Counted from the stretch's first letter, positions 10,421-23,283 are shown. The stretch is 64,000 bases of DNA from Nematostella vectensis (GCF_932526225.1 NC_064042.1:13589040-13653039); one strand, 5' to 3'. Notes: generated by a model not told the origin, from the letters alone. Translations and numbers: made by a program.

Positions 10421-12345
10421 CCTGAGGGCCATGATTGATTCTAAAGGCTGGAAGGCATAATAATAGGCAAATATTAAGATAATATAGTAGGGGATTTCTT
10501 ACTTTTATGCGACAGTTTAAAAGGTTTTTTAGAGCAAGATACTTGCTCTCAATGATAAATCTGTAAAGAAAACTTTTTCTATCAACCTAAAGATAATGAG
10601 GAAAGGGAAAATGTTAGGATCAGTGTTATTGCATTTATCATAGATATTGTCCAATTTCTTTCTTTTTTCCATCTCTGTTCACTATTTTTGTACGCAATTG
10701 AAAAATATTGGCTGTTTCCCCTCTGCACCATAAATAAATTTAAATAGGTTGTTTGAAGTAAGACATTTTCATTTAGCCCTACTTTCATTAATATCAAGGA
10801 TTTTTTTTTAGAATTTGCTTCCCAAGTAAATTTGTTCTTCTCCATTGCATTTAATTTTGGAGTAGCATTAGCATGTGTGGATCCAGGGTTTCTATAAAAC
10901 AGCAGGCCACCATGCTAAAGGGTGGGTGCACCAATATGTAATGTATGACTGTAATATCCACAAACTTACACAACTTAACAAATATACACAAAACTTCCAT
11001 ATGGCACCTGAAATGTATAACTGTATCATTATATCTTTGGAATGCTGTTTCATTCATTATTTGTTTCTTTGCAAGGGCAAAGCTGGTCAGAATGTAACTT
11101 TGATACAAGTTCTATAAAGGGAAGAGGTTTTTATTAGATCAAAGTACTTTAATTATATAAAGATAACAACAAACTTGTGCTTTTTCATTAATAAATTTGT
11201 AAAGAAAACAGTTTTATATCAATCCTAAAGGTAATAGAGAAAGGGCCATGATTGATTCTAAAGGCTGGAAGGCATAAAATTAGGCAAATATTAAGATAAT
11301 TTAGTAGGGAATTTCTTACTTTTATACAACAGTATAAGTGTAATAGGTTTTTTAGAGCAAGATACTTGCTCTCAATGATAAATCTGTAAAGAAAACATTT
11401 ATCTATCAACCTAAAGATAATGATGCAAGGGGAAATGTTAGGAGAGTGTTGTTGCATTATTGTTAATTTTTTTTTATCAAAGATATACTCCCATTTCTTC
11501 CTTTTTTTTCTCTCTCTGCTGACTATTTTTGTATGCAATTGATATTATTTGCTGTTTCCCCTCTGCACCATAAATAAATTAATATATGTTAGGTTTGAAA
11601 TAAGACATCTTCATTTAGCACTACTTTCAGTAATATCAAGGATTTTTTTTAGAATTTGCTTCCCAAGTAAATTTGTTCTTCTCCATTGCATTTAATTTTG
11701 GAGTAGCATTAGCATGTGTGGATCCAGGGTTTCTATAAAACAGCAGGCCGTCATGCTAAAAGGTGGGTGCACCAATATGTAATGCATGACTGTAATATCC
11801 TTGGTGATGGAGTATTGCCAGTATGTGATAGACAAAACTTCCATATGGCACCTGAAATGTATAACTGTATCATTATATCTTTGGAATGCTGTTTCATTCA
11901 TTATTTGTTTCTTTGCAAGGGCAAAGCTGGTCAGAATGTAACTTTGATACAAGTTCTATAAAGGGAAGAGGTTTTTATTAGATCAAAGTACTTTAATTAT
12001 ATAAAGATAACAACAAACTTGTGCTTTTTTATTAAAAAATTTGTAAAGAAAACAGTTTTATATCAATCCTAAAGGTAAAAGGGAAAAGGAAAAATACTAG
12101 GAAGGTGCTCAGTCAAGTTATTATTGCATTACTGTTTTAAATGTTTTAGAATAGAGTAACATTTTTTTTTCAAATAGAGTCACATTTCTCCCTTTTCTTT
12201 GCTCCCCATTGACTTTTTGTTTATTTGTATATTTATTCCTCTCTGCCCCAAACATAGATCAATGAACATGGTTTGGTTTGTAATTAGAAACTTTCAGTAA
12301 TTTAGGATTTGCCTCCATTTTTTAGTAGCCTGCATGGGGTGGATC
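10421..12345. repeat. tandem duplication of an ~830 bp unit, third copy decayed
   Basis: Unit 1 runs from about 10421 to 11245 and unit 2 from about 11246 to 12085, sharing 'gggccatgattgattctaaaggctg', 'agagcaagatacttgctctc', 'gtgtggatccagggtttct' and 'gcaagggcaaagctggtcag' in the same order (offset 823 to 839 bases). A more divergent third unit continues to about 12345 and then abuts the hAT element. After that element the unit seems to resume at 15550 with 'gtggatccaaagtttct' and 'aagggtgggttcaccaatatg'. The ORFs inside are duplicated with the repeat and have no domain. Unit 1 and 2 are similar enough to suggest a fairly recent duplication. Confidence 0.8.
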
Positions 12346-12346
12346 C

Positions 12347-15300
12347 AGGTTTTTGAGTGAGTAGTTTCCACCGAAACACCAACAATAGGGGTGTTTGGGG
12401 GCGTGCTCCCCAAAAAAATTTGAAATTTCAAGCTCTATAAATGCCATTTTCTGCATTTTCAGAAAAGTTAATTACCCCAAAAAGAACAAAAAAACATGCT
12501 ATCATAAAGGCAAAAAAAGTTTTATTTTGTTGAAGGTGGTACATGGAACACCTTGCTCTACAAAAAAAATATCTGGTATCCAAACCAGTGCCACTGGTCT
12601 ATGTCCAATATAGCTGCCTACTAACTGTCTTTGAGCAGGAGAAGGAAAAATGGTACTTATAGATGGCAAGCCTGTGGTTGGTCCTTGGTCCAGGAGTTTT
12701 CAAGATAATGAGAAAAAAAAAATCCAATATTAATATCATATGTCATATACAAAAGATATGTACAAATTAGAGACAATATAATTTGAAAAAAAAACTCCCC
12801 TTTTTCATCCTTGGGGACTGCAGCCACTGGAGCTCTGGAGAAAAATGCAACATTAATATCAAGTTATAAAAATGAGAAGTACTAAATGATTATAAAAAAT
12901 ATATATATATATATATAATTTGAAAAATACTCCCCTTTTTATCCTTTGAAACTGCATCTTCTGGAGCCCAGGAAAATGTTTGTAAACCATTTGAGCTTAA
13001 CATGAAATCCCAGTGTCAATAGAAAAATTGAAATCATCACTAAATAAAAAAAAAACATCTAGAAATGACTTTTTAAGAAAGTTATACAGGCACCAGTTTG
13101 AGTTTCTGTAGCTGTTCTCCATCAGTTTAAGGGTAAGACCCAGATGGAACATAACTCACAAGCCCTCTAGAAACAGATGGTGCAAAAATTTAAGCTGATA
13201 TGTTTGCCATTCTCATTCTCCTAGGGTGCAATTGAGCAAATAAATCTATTATTCTGTCCAGGTCTAAATCCATGTCTTTGTGGGTATACATTAGTGCCAG
13301 CCCATTCAATCTGTCCTCAGTCATTGTGCTTCTCAAATTGGTTTTAAGATTTCGAAGGGATGAAATGGATCTCTCACAAGAAGCAGATGAAATTGGAAGT
13401 GTGATCAGGATCTTTAACATGAAATAAATATTGACATATGCATCTTTGTCAATATCCTCCAGTGTAGCCTTAAGAGTGTCTGGAATCACTTCTCCTCTGT
13501 TATCCCTCCCCTTCCATAATCTCTCCCATAATAAAAGCTCTGCCTGTAAACCTATATAATTTGGCATGTCCTGTCAGTAATAGTTACAAAATTCTAAAAA
13601 ATTAGGCTTCCAGTCATCAGTAGCAATCAAAACAGAGGGTATGATCGAAATACCTTTTTTTTTTTGCAAAAGATCTATGATCTTGAATTCTAAATGTTCT
13701 TGTCGCTTGGAAGAGTTGTCAAAAAATTCAAAAAGCTTTCGCACAACATCCATCATGTTTCTGACATTTGGTATTTGGCAGGTATTGGCAATACACAAAT
13801 TCAGCTGGTGATTCATGCAATGGACAAAAATTGCCTTCTCATGTTCTGCTCTGATTAACGAGGAGGCTCCATTAAGTCGTCCAGCCATATTACCAGCGCC
13901 ATCATAACATTGGCCACAACAGTCTTCCATCATCAATCCTAAGTCTACTACAGCTGCAGTTATAAGGTCTTTGATGGCCTCTCCTGTTGTTCCCTCCTTA
14001 CAAATATAAAATCCAATAAATTCTTCTCTGATGTTTTTGGTTGAGTCGAGAAATCTAATCACAACAGAAAGATTTTCTTTGTTTGCTATATCAGCCCTTC
14101 ATCTGCCATTACAAAAAAATACTTACTATCTCTCATTTCCTGAGATAAATTATTTAAAATATGAGCACCAACAGTTGATATCATTTGATTCTGGATGGTC
14201 TTTAAAATGTATGTCGCATTTCTTGGTGCATTTTCTAGGTGCTGCTCCAGTATTTGGTCACCACTATCTACCCGGAATTCAAGCAGTGCCTGGAAATTAC
14301 CAGCTAGGGCAGCATTAGTGGGATCACTATCCCTCAAGCCCCTGAGTGGGATATTGTTTTTCCCACAGAAAATAATTGTTTTAAAAAGGGACCTAAGGAT
14401 CTCACGGTTTCTAGCAATTTGCTGTTGAACAATGTTATTTAACTGCAGATTTATCGGGACAGCTTCTGTTCGCATCATTTAGCTTCTGTTCGCATCATTT
14501 AGCTTCTGTTCGCATCATTTTCTTAAATTCTTCTATAGCAATCATAGAAAATTTGTGAATTTCACAATTTCTTTGCGCGTGTTTTGTAAAGCGCGAAGCG
14601 GCCGAAGTCCAATTTGTAAGAGGAGACTTAAATAATTTGTCTAACTTATTAGCGTTTCGCCCACACTGAACTCCGAAACAAACACAAGCTAAGCAAAACA
14701 CTCCATTGTAATATTTAGAGTAGGCTAGCCATGGATATTTCTTTAGCCAGTTTAAAACAAACTTGCGAGAATTTCCATTCTCTATTGACACAGGGAAATC
14801 GAAAAGCTCACCTGGTTTCCATACATTTCCGATGAATTTCAACTTGTCCTGAGGCGAATAGCGATCTTGTCGAAGACTAAGCCAATGTCGTAGGGAGAAC
14901 AATCCTTCTTCCGACAGACAGGAGCACGAGCCATAAAGAGTAAAAACTAGTGCAATTTGTTAAATAATTCCTTCGTAAACTCCGATGCAAGTACCGAGAC
15001 TCTAGTGAGGGCAAACGAAAGGAGACCGTTGGGGGAGGTACAGACCGTTTTATACTTTTGTCGATAGTTTCCGCGGTGGTTTCCAAGTGAGTTAGCCAAT
15101 CAAAAATGGTTTTGAGTGAGTTCCAACACAATGAAAAAATTTTCAGCCAATCGCGCGAGGTTTTGAGTGTGTTCCAGTGCTAACTATAATAATACCTTAC
15201 CCCCCCCCCCCCCCCAACTTGCTTGCAAATTGGTGACAATATTTTCCGATCTTATCCGACGGATTTCCGAAGGTTCCCGAAAAGTGATCGAAGCTCAAAT

Positions 15301-15549
15301 CCAAAGCTCGTGATCCAGGGCGCTCCGTGAAGTCGCCTAAGAATAATAACGACGATAAGGCATCTTTTTACGTTTTTAATTTAATTAAAAAGCAAAAATA
15401 CAGGAGATTGAATGATTTCTACAGACAAGCCAATAGTTTCTAGGGATATCGGAGTATTTTTAAAAAAGCCATTTAAGTTCAAAATAACTTGGTCTGAAAA
15501 ACTTTGAGTGTGTTCCGGAACTCACGTAAACTACCCTGGATCCAACCCG
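12347..15549 (-). mobile_element. hAT-superfamily DNA transposon, defective
   Basis: About 3.2 kb of foreign sequence interrupts the third unit of the 830-bp repeat. The candidate target duplication is GTGGATCC at 12339-12346 and again at 15550-15557; this 8-bp length fits hAT, but the same motif is native to the repeat, so the exact ends are uncertain. The left end carries a GGGGGCGTGCTCCCC hairpin. The transposase reads on the minus strand (see the pseudogene). The right 0.4 kb (15131-15549) is non-coding and includes a poly-C run at about 15199. Confidence 0.7.
13190..14902 (-). pseudogene. hAT transposase (ZMYM1-like, TTF zinc finger + DUF4371 + hAT dimerisation)
   Basis: Three conserved blocks read in order on the minus strand. 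At 14902-14495: TTF-type zinc finger region (WLAYSKYYNGVFCLACVCFG, then SRFTKHAQRNCEIHKF). At 14478-13574: DUF4371/RNase-H-like core (YFFVMADEG, CCGQCYDGAGNMAG, HCMNHQLNLCI). At 13567-13190: hAT C-terminal dimerisation domain (LPISSASCERSISSLRNLK). Breaks: a 20-bp unit repeated three times at about 14458-14520 introduces a stop and shifts frame; another frameshift lies near 14095; an in-frame stop near 13573 sits where about 200-250 residues normally present in ZMYM1-like hAT transposases are missing. The element is therefore not autonomous. Confidence 0.88.
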
Positions 15550-15805
15550 GTGGATCCAAAGTTTCTAAAAAAAAAGGCAAAAGGGTGGGTTCACCAATAT
15601 GTAATGCATGTCAGGAGGTATATTTGTGGAGTTTATAAATTTCAACACATTCTTCTGAATAATCAGTTGCAGTACGTGAAAACTACAGTATGGCATCGAA
15701 TTCTTTGGAATACTGTTACACCCTTGATATATTCTTCACAAGGTCAAAGCTTTTTAGAATGCTATTTTGATAATAAACAAAATATAGATAGTGGAGTTAA
15801 ATAAG
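15550..15805. repeat. remnant of the 830-bp repeat unit beyond the hAT element
   Basis: Shows diverged matches to 10872-11117 in the same order: gtggatcca, 'aagggtgggttcaccaatatgtaatgcatg', then 'tttggaatactgtt' and 'caaggtcaaagctttttagaatg'. It indicates that the hAT element inserted into a unit of this repeat. Confidence 0.6.
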
Positions 15806-15960
15806 AGGGAAAATAAGAGTTGACCATTAGACTCAACTAAGACACCTAAAGTTTGACAGCCTTTTTCTTACCAAGGTTTAGTATTTGTTAACTTACATAC
15901 ATGCATATTTAATATTATTAAATGAGTGCTTGCTTGATACATTTGGAGGGGCCAATGCAA

Positions 15961-16232
15961 CAGACCCATACCGAGGATTTTTCTTGGTGGGGTGAGAAAT
16001 AAAAAAAAGTGGACCTTATATTTCCGGGGGGGGAGTTCTCTAATAAAAATCTGACCGCGCCTTTGCAGTATTTCCAGGGGGATTTAATGTCGGATTTGGC
16101 TACATACCAGAGTGAGTTTTGTCTACAAATAATAGCACGTCTATTGAGAACCGAAAGTGTTCCTTTGGCCGTTGTGTGTGTGTGTGTGTGTGGGGGGGGG
16201 GGTGCGTTCGCACCCCTCCTAGGTACGGGTCT
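15961..16232. mobile_element. MITE-like repeat, family A, copy 2
   Basis: Starts CAGACCCATACCGAGG and ends CCTAGGTACGGGTCT, an imperfect terminal inverted repeat. Shares the internal blocks 'aaaaatctgacc', 'tttgcagtatttcca', 'ggatttggctaca' and 'aatagcacgtctattgagaaccgaaagtg' with copies at 118 and 44212. Contains a TG repeat and a poly-G run. Confidence 0.75.
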
Positions 16233-16784
16233 TTACAATTCATAAAGACATGGCAGTAAAAAATGACTTTTTTAATCTCATTTAAAAAAAAAACATTTTA
16301 AAGACACCTAGATCCCGCTTAATTACCCCTATCAGTCGACACAAAAAGGTATCAAATGCTGGCTCCGCCTTTAGGCAGTGCCTAAATCTATATATTAGAC
16401 AATATTATATTTGATATTGTTTAGCTTTTCGTCGGAACTGTGGGTTTGCTGTGTTTTAGACTATGACTGGTCCCCAGTCCTTAACGCCCTCTTTTCAAAA
16501 TGGCCGACATGCTTGAGTCTCAACCTTGTCCCAAGGGTCTTCTGGGTATTTTTCAATATGGCGTCTATATTGAAAATTACCCAGAAGACCCTGGGAACGA
16601 GGTTGCTTGAGTCTCACTCGAGTGACTGCATTTTTACCGTGAAAATGACAAACCAACCGATATCCCATGGAAGAACTGCGTGACAAAATAACTGAAGTAC
16701 GATGACAGTCGGGCTCCGGGCAGCCTTTTATCCTTGGGGGTGTAAATTCATTAAAGAAATAGAAAACAAAACAGGTAGATGCAC
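16233..16784. other. intergenic with one foldback
   Basis: Holds a strong palindrome at 16521-16605: arms 'caaccttgtcccaagggtct' and its near-complement around a short centre 'ggcgtct'. This is a foldback MITE-like hairpin of about 85 bp. No gene seen. Confidence 0.6.
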
Positions 16785-16880
16785 AAACGTCGTATTTTCC
16801 ATGAGCCGTATACAATTGAATACGGCTTGTATTCAATTGAATACGGCTCATGGATTTAAATAAGACGTTTACACTTAGGC
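16785..16880. mobile_element. foldback MITE, family C, copy 1
   Basis: Inverted arms 'atgagccgta...ttgaatacgg' and 'ttgaatacggctcat' flanked by 'aaacgtcgtatttt' and 'aagacgtttacacttaggct'. The same ends and core appear at 17910-18052 and around 51600/53126. Confidence 0.65.
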
Positions 16881-17604
16881 TAAGTGGGAGAAAACTTGCA
16901 GTACTCTATGCTGTCGGTTTGATTTTTTCGTTTGCCAAATATTTGTCCCGACGGGAATATCCTTTTCTCTGCAAATTTTGACATTTTTAAATCTTATATT
17001 TCAGTGTTTTTCTTTTTGTTTTTGTTTTTGAGGGTCCAACTCCCCTAGCCATGATGCTAATGCCATCGAAAAAAATTAAATGAATAAAAGTCAAATTTAA
17101 GGTTGGGAGCTTTAAGAAAACTTTGAAAAGTCCCGAACCTGTGAAAGAGTTCATTTTACAAATACGAGCTCAGACTAATTCAAAGTAGCCAGGTGTAGCC
17201 AACGTTTCTGTTGGGTTTCAGTTTATAGTTACACTGAAACAGAAATTTTTGTTGCGCTGCCAGTGGCAAAAAAAAGTAGAAATGGACTTTACTTTTCGCA
17301 GCATCGCGAGAAAAAAAATGCCCTGTGTATCATGTATTTGGATAACTCGCCAATGCAACCTGCAAAAGCATTTCAGGAAACTAGCCAATCAGCGCGCATC
17401 ACCATCATTGAGGCGAACGATGTAAACAAAACTACCATTCGGGCGCATTGCAAATTGCAGATTAAAAAAAAAACAATTGCGAGCGTGTATCATCCCTCTG
17501 CAACCTAACAAAAAAAAATTAAGCATCGTTGCGGTGCAAGTTGCAAAAATTCGAGCACTCAATAACAACACAAGTCGGTACTCAAGTTACCAGGCTATCC
17601 ACAG

Positions 17605-18097
17605 GTACCCCAAGCTCACAGTGTGTGTGTGTGTGTGTGTGATCACGTTTTTGTAGTAAACATATGAAATGAAATCTCGAAAATCTTATATAATATTGTT
17701 CGTACTTGTTTGTTGCGTCTTCCATGTAGTCTGGATGAAATTCTAACCTATCTGAGCGAGTACTCGCAAACAGCTCGTCCTAATTCGTCCCAATATACAA
17801 TTTCATCCAGACTACATCGAGGACACAACAACAAAGTAGGGGTATTATTGCGATTGTCCAGGTTTTATTTGAAGGTAAAAATAACAGCCCATTTTAATAC
17901 TACAAACCAAGGCTAAATTCAAACGCCGTATTATCCCTGAGCCGTATTCAATGCAAATTCTTGCAAATGAAGATGAAACAATCGACTTGATTCATTTGCA
18001 AGCATTTGCATTGAATACGGCTCATGGATAATACGGCGTTTGAACTTAGCCTAAGAGGGTCAACGTGACGTGATCACACACTGTGAGCTTGGGGTGG
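17605..18097. repeat. nested inverted repeats
   Basis: Outer arms are 'accccaagctcacagtgtgtg...gatcacg' (17605-17647, expanded to a TG microsatellite) and 'cgtgatcacacactgtgagcttggggt' (about 18069-18095). Inside are a hairpin with 18-bp arms 'tgtagtctggatgaaatt' (about 17727-17816) and a family C foldback (17910-18052). Three inverted structures in less than 500 bases; no coding sequence. Confidence 0.7.
17910..18052. mobile_element. foldback MITE, family C, copy 2 (intact)
   Basis: Palindromic element of about 143 bp. The left arm begins 'aggctaaattcaaacgccg' and continues 'tattatccctgagccgtatt'; the right arm ends 'cggcgtttgaacttagcct'. The best preserved copy of the family in this window. 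Confidence 0.8.
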
Positions 18098-19890
18098 ACA
18101 ATGTCAAAATTCGGCCCAGCTTCCTTTTCTTTTTCCTTTCCCAATACTCCGAATGTATGCACGGCATTGTGTTCCCATCAATTGTTTCACCTCGGGGACC
18201 TTATCTCGTTATCTGATACGTTCCCGTGGCTTCGATTGTTTCAGACAATACGATGCATTAAGTTTTCGGAGTATTGGACAACCTCTCTGATGAGGCCCCG
18301 CTAAGACAGTTATCGCTATAGGCCTCTTCTTCCGTTTAGGACTGGAACTCTTTCCATCGCATATAAGAAACTTAGATACAAGTAACTTTTATCTCTGCAC
18401 ACAGCTGTAAAATAGAACAATTTGTATTTTTTTAATTGAACACGATGATTTGTTGACCTTTTGTTTTGTACACTATAGAAAAAGCATGCTCTATGTTTAC
18501 GCTGAAACTCCGCAGAAACGCTTGCTACGCCGGTTAAGTTCAAAGAAAAAGTGAAACATCTATTGCGTTGTTAGCTGGTTAGTAATAAGGAAAATGGCAT
18601 GCCCCTTAGGGGGTGTGTTGAACAGGTTACGCCCCCGGAATTTAAGACAAGCTAGAGCGGATCCAAGAGCGAAATGTTGTCACCTTATAAATTTTATTCA
18701 TCCGAGTTTCCTGAGTTACCCGTGATCTGATGCATGACGTAAACTGTCAGCTTATAAGCTCCACCCCCATTAAAAATGTTTACAGAGAGGAAAATAAACA
18801 CACACTAATTTTTGGGAAAAAAGTATTTTGAAATACCTCATGATCATAAACGGCGCCGTGCGTGGCGGTTAGAAGTGTAATTTTTAGTGTTTCCTTTATA
18901 AAATGACGAATTATTACGTAGATGCGGAAAGATGCGGCAACAGCTATCAATAGTTATCATTTATGTATGGAATTCTTTCCCTCAAAAAGCGAAAAAATCG
19001 AAATAAAACTTGTAATCTTACTGTTGAATTACTTGAGAGGTGAAGAAGGCTTATGCCCAAAGGGTACTTGAGCGTATAAAGACGAGTCCTCAAGACGACC
19101 CTTTTGAGCGCCATGGCTGAGAACAATAAATCTCTCACATTCCGCGGTCAATTATTTAACGATATTTAGCCCTGTAGCTTGAAAAGCTCACTTTGGATGT
19201 ATTTTTTACTTAGGTACAAATGTAGCTTCTAGAGCGTTGTAATACAAGAAAGAGCCGCATAATTATCGACCATTGTTCGCTGTTGATAATAGCGTAGAAA
19301 GGAGCGAAAGGAGCTGGGAATGAGCCCCTCAAGGGATTATGGATTTAGATTGTCGCATTATTTATGTGGCACTGTTATAACTTTATTTTTTATGCAATTA
19401 AATTGTATCTGGTTATCTAGGATTATGGTTTAGACAATTTGAGATAACACCAACATACCACGCTTCCAGCCGTAGCCAAGATTGAATTGCATATTAGATC
19501 AAATTCTCGCCTATTTCAGCTAGGCTGTGCAAACCATTTAAATATCTGATGGAGAGGTAACAGATGTTTCACCTACTCTGTTTGTTTTTGCAGTCAGTTA
19601 ACTTGCTCGATTATAATCTCTGGAATGTCGCTAGGCTCCCCCCCCCCCCCCCCCCTCCTAGAAAGATTGTCTTTCCGAGTATTAGTCTAAAAGACTAGAA
19701 ACCCCCCCCCCCCCCCCCCGTCTGCGATTAGAATTTTCTATTTTTTTTGTACTGTTTACCCGTCCTGTTTACTCCTGTTTATTAAGAGCTTTTTTCGTGT
19801 TTTTGTTTCGAACGCATTTTTTATTTGTCGCATCTTTTTTGTGTGAATTCGTGAATGTTTGTTTTATGGTGTTTTTTAGCCTTTTGCAAG
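18098..19890. other. intergenic, no gene seen
   Basis: Short ORFs only, without domains. Two poly-C runs occur at about 19638 and 19701, spaced by about 45 bases. Confidence 0.3.
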
Positions 19891-19898
19891 TCCCACCT

Positions 19899-20055
19899 CT
19901 AAAAATAGAAAACGTAATAATCACGTGACTGGCTCATTGCGGGCTCAACATTTACAATTTCAGCACCGCGCCCCTCGTTGCTTGCCTTCCTTCGCTCGAT
20001 TCGGCACTCTTCCAGTCTGTGTTGAAATCGCCCGATAAAAACCTCTAAATTCAAG
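19899..20055 (+). promoter_or_regulatory. candidate profilin promoter and 5' UTR exon
   Basis: The profilin ATG at 24038 directly follows an acceptor (tttgtcatag), so a 5' UTR exon must lie upstream. The best donor in a promoter-like setting is TTCAAG/gtaaga at 20055. Just upstream are CTAAAAATAG at 19899-19908 (matches the MEF2 consensus YTAWWWWTAR and could also serve as a TATA-like box), CACGTG at about 19923, and a GC-richer stretch. The link to profilin is inference; it would imply a first intron of about 4 kb. Confidence 0.35.
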
Positions 20056-23000
20056 GTAAGATAGGGACAACCCCATCTAAATAGACATTCATTCACCATT
20101 TGAGAGTTCTTTGTTTGTTAACTGCGTAAATTTGTGCCGTATTTATTGCGTTTTGGGTAATTTTTCAAGCCTGTTGCAAATTTCCGCACCACGTAACACT
20201 CGGCAGATTTCGTAACTTCGCCACGCTTCTAGTTCACTTTTGCCTTTCACGTTTACAAAACACAATTTAAACCTATTGCAATACCAAAGTTACGCTGGGA
20301 AGCTCTTTCGGTTTAGTATTTTGTGTTGAAAGCGGGGTTTCTGGATGGTTTAGTAGGTGTGTGCTAGTCTTCGAATGCCATAGGGCTCGACTGAGTTTAG
20401 CGTTCTCAAATGGCTAGCAAAGCCCAGGGTATAATAACCAGCTCAAGGTGGCAATTCAAGGGCTCTAGTCGAAGGAATTTTGAACAATAACCTAAAAATT
20501 CACGCGGTCCTTTTACGATTTATAGCTTACCTAACTTCTGTGGAATTCACTGTAAGTTTGTGTAGAATATTACTGCCGATCACGAAAAGGCTTTTCTGGA
20601 TTGGTGTGGAAACCATTAAAGTGTGCGCGTTTAGCCATGTTTAAAACCTACCGTTCGCCTTGATTTTTTTTAATGTGGTAATTTTGCACGCCAAGCATCA
20701 AGAGGGATAGTGTCGGGATAACTTGAAAGCTCGTAATCTCCCCGTATTTCTTTGATGTTCCTCACCAGACAAGAAATACCACAAAGGAATGCATAAGTTC
20801 CGTACAGTTTTCTCGACATTTTAAATCTTTTTGTAATTTCTCAACGTCTGAAAGATTTCCAATGTAAACGGACGGAAAAGCATTAAACATGTATACGTAA
20901 CTGTGAATTTTTAAATTTCTTATTATAAAATAATTTCAAGAATTGCCAATGATAAAAAATTGAATTAGAAATGGTAGTCGTTTTAATGTAGACTTATTTC
21001 CGGGGTATGTTAACGAAGACGTCCTTTAGCAAAGTCGTCTGAGTGAATAAAGATTAACAGATAATGAATTAGCTGATCAATGGAATTTTTCATCCTCACA
21101 CTAAACTACTATCATAAAGTTTTTTTTAAAGTGACATTTATTTCATTGAGTCTTCGAAGCCTATACGGTTTGTTGTCACTTCTTAGGTTATAGTGGCGTT
21201 TAAGATTAAATTAGTTAAGTCACAAGTCTTTGTCTTGTCGTTTGTTTTTACATGGTTCGCAAGGTTGTGCTTTGCTAGTCTTGCTTTATGGAAAAGTCTC
21301 CACAAATGTCTGAATGTTTTATAATTTATCACCATCTGTATTTAAAATCTTTGCAATGAATAAACTACTTATCGTGCTAAACAATAGCCAGTTCATGTTG
21401 TCATATTGTTAGAAGCCAAGAAGTCTTTGGACATCTACGAAATTTAAAGGGAAAACTCGTTAGTTCCTTCATTTATTGCTTTTCTTGTTTTGTAATAGCC
21501 TAAGAAGAAAAACAATTATTATAAATTTTCCATTGGATTAATTGGGAGATGGATGAAGGATATTAATAGCCAAAATACTTAGCGGATTTTGTTGCTTCAA
21601 TAATAATATTAAAAAAGCTGCAATCAAGATTTTATAAGGCATGTGTGAAACTTTGAAGTTGTTATTATCACAGTTAATTTTAGTTAAAGATAAAAGTATA
21701 GCTACCTGTGCAAGGCAAAGCAACAGAGATGGGTATTGGAGATAAAAATGGCTAATTGGATTTCTGGAATAATAACCCTGGCAAGGCTAAGTATGTTGTT
21801 TCTTCAAGACAATGTGCAATCAGGGAGGTAAACGTTTTCGATCACTATTCAAATGTTAGTGGAACAAAACAAAACCCAATTATCTACTTGATCACATCAT
21901 TACATGCCAACTCTCCCTGTTTATACAGAAATACTACAGTTGTCTGTCTTTTTTTTACCAAAAACTTACTAATTTTTAAAAACACCACTCATCTTGTGCA
22001 AATTTGACTTGCAATGAAGAACACCATATTTCGTCTGGCCAAGCATGTGTAAGTGCACTGTGAAAGACTTTGCCGAAGTTCGTCTCTCTTGCCTGAATAT
22101 GCTCTCAAGGAACTCTGCATGAAGGCACATGAAGTCTACTGACCCAAACACGGGCCAGTTAATATATTGACACTTTAGACAAGCAGTATCACAGCTATTC
22201 GTAAAGATTTGAAAAAGCATCAGGTCTTTGGGGGCAGCGTTTATTGGAGAGGGGGCACTTATTTCATTTTGGTAGAAATTACCAGTTTTATTTGTGATAA
22301 ACTAAAACATGGTAAAAATGTTGCTAGACTTACTGTATTTATGTGCATATAATGTGCACCCACGTATAATACGCACCCCAATTTTTTAGGCTTTTTTTTA
22401 AAAATTGAAAACCTGTATATAAGACACGTGAATGAAAAACAACCAAAAAAGAAACAGAAGTATCAAGATGAGATAAATGTTCTGATTTACAATAAATGCC
22501 ATTTATACATAATGGTGAAATTCTTTTCTACATCTGAACTTGAAGGTGATAATCACTTTAAGCCTCTTAGGCATAAGAAGCGCATCTTAGCACAACTGTA
22601 AAATTGTTATTCTCATTGCTGAACATTTATATTTTCGCATGGAACATTGAAATGAGAGCTTGTATTCATTCACAGCAATTACCCCAATTTTGGATGAGGC
22701 AGAATTGGCAGATTTGAATTAAACAAAAAGTAACCTAAATGCTAAAATTACTAATTTCAATCCATCTTTATTCACGCATTGATAGATTTTCAAACCACAA
22801 TATTGTCCCTAAGATATGAAAGACTAAAAACTGGTCATTTTCTATTTGTAAAATATCTTTTTTTTTTCCATTTGACACCAACCGCGGCTCCCTTCAGCCA
22901 CTCCTGGGTAGGGTGTTGAAGCAGGCAATTAGTTGGATAAACTGAACAATCTTCATCATGTTGTTAGCTTTAGCGTTTTGCAATTGAGTAAAAAGAATTT

Positions 23001-23283
23001 ATTAATTGATTCGACATTTCTTAGTTTATAGTTGCTATTTTTAAGTAGTTTAACTTATAACTCCTACCGGCGATAATGAAGATAATAAAAATATTTAAAG
23101 TTGAATTCTATCTGTTTAGTTTAAATATAGACTACATAATGAGTAGTTTAATAAGTTAAGATGACATCATTTTTTAGAATAATAATAAAGCAAAAATAAA
23201 ACAAAATTTAACAAGATGCTGTCAATATCCTTAGATATGTATTTTAAGATCTAATCCAATTTTTCAAAGATTATTTCTTTATA
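20056..23283. other. presumed first intron of profilin, no coding exon seen
   Basis: AT-rich. A partial repeat end 'cccacgtataatacgcacccc' occurs near 22360. Otherwise nothing recognisable; small ORFs carry no domain. Confidence 0.3.

Noticed and set aside
10851-11961. Duplicated ~85-codon ORFs on both strands
   Set aside because: They are part of the 830-bp tandem repeat, have no domain, and their differences are indels not in steps of three.
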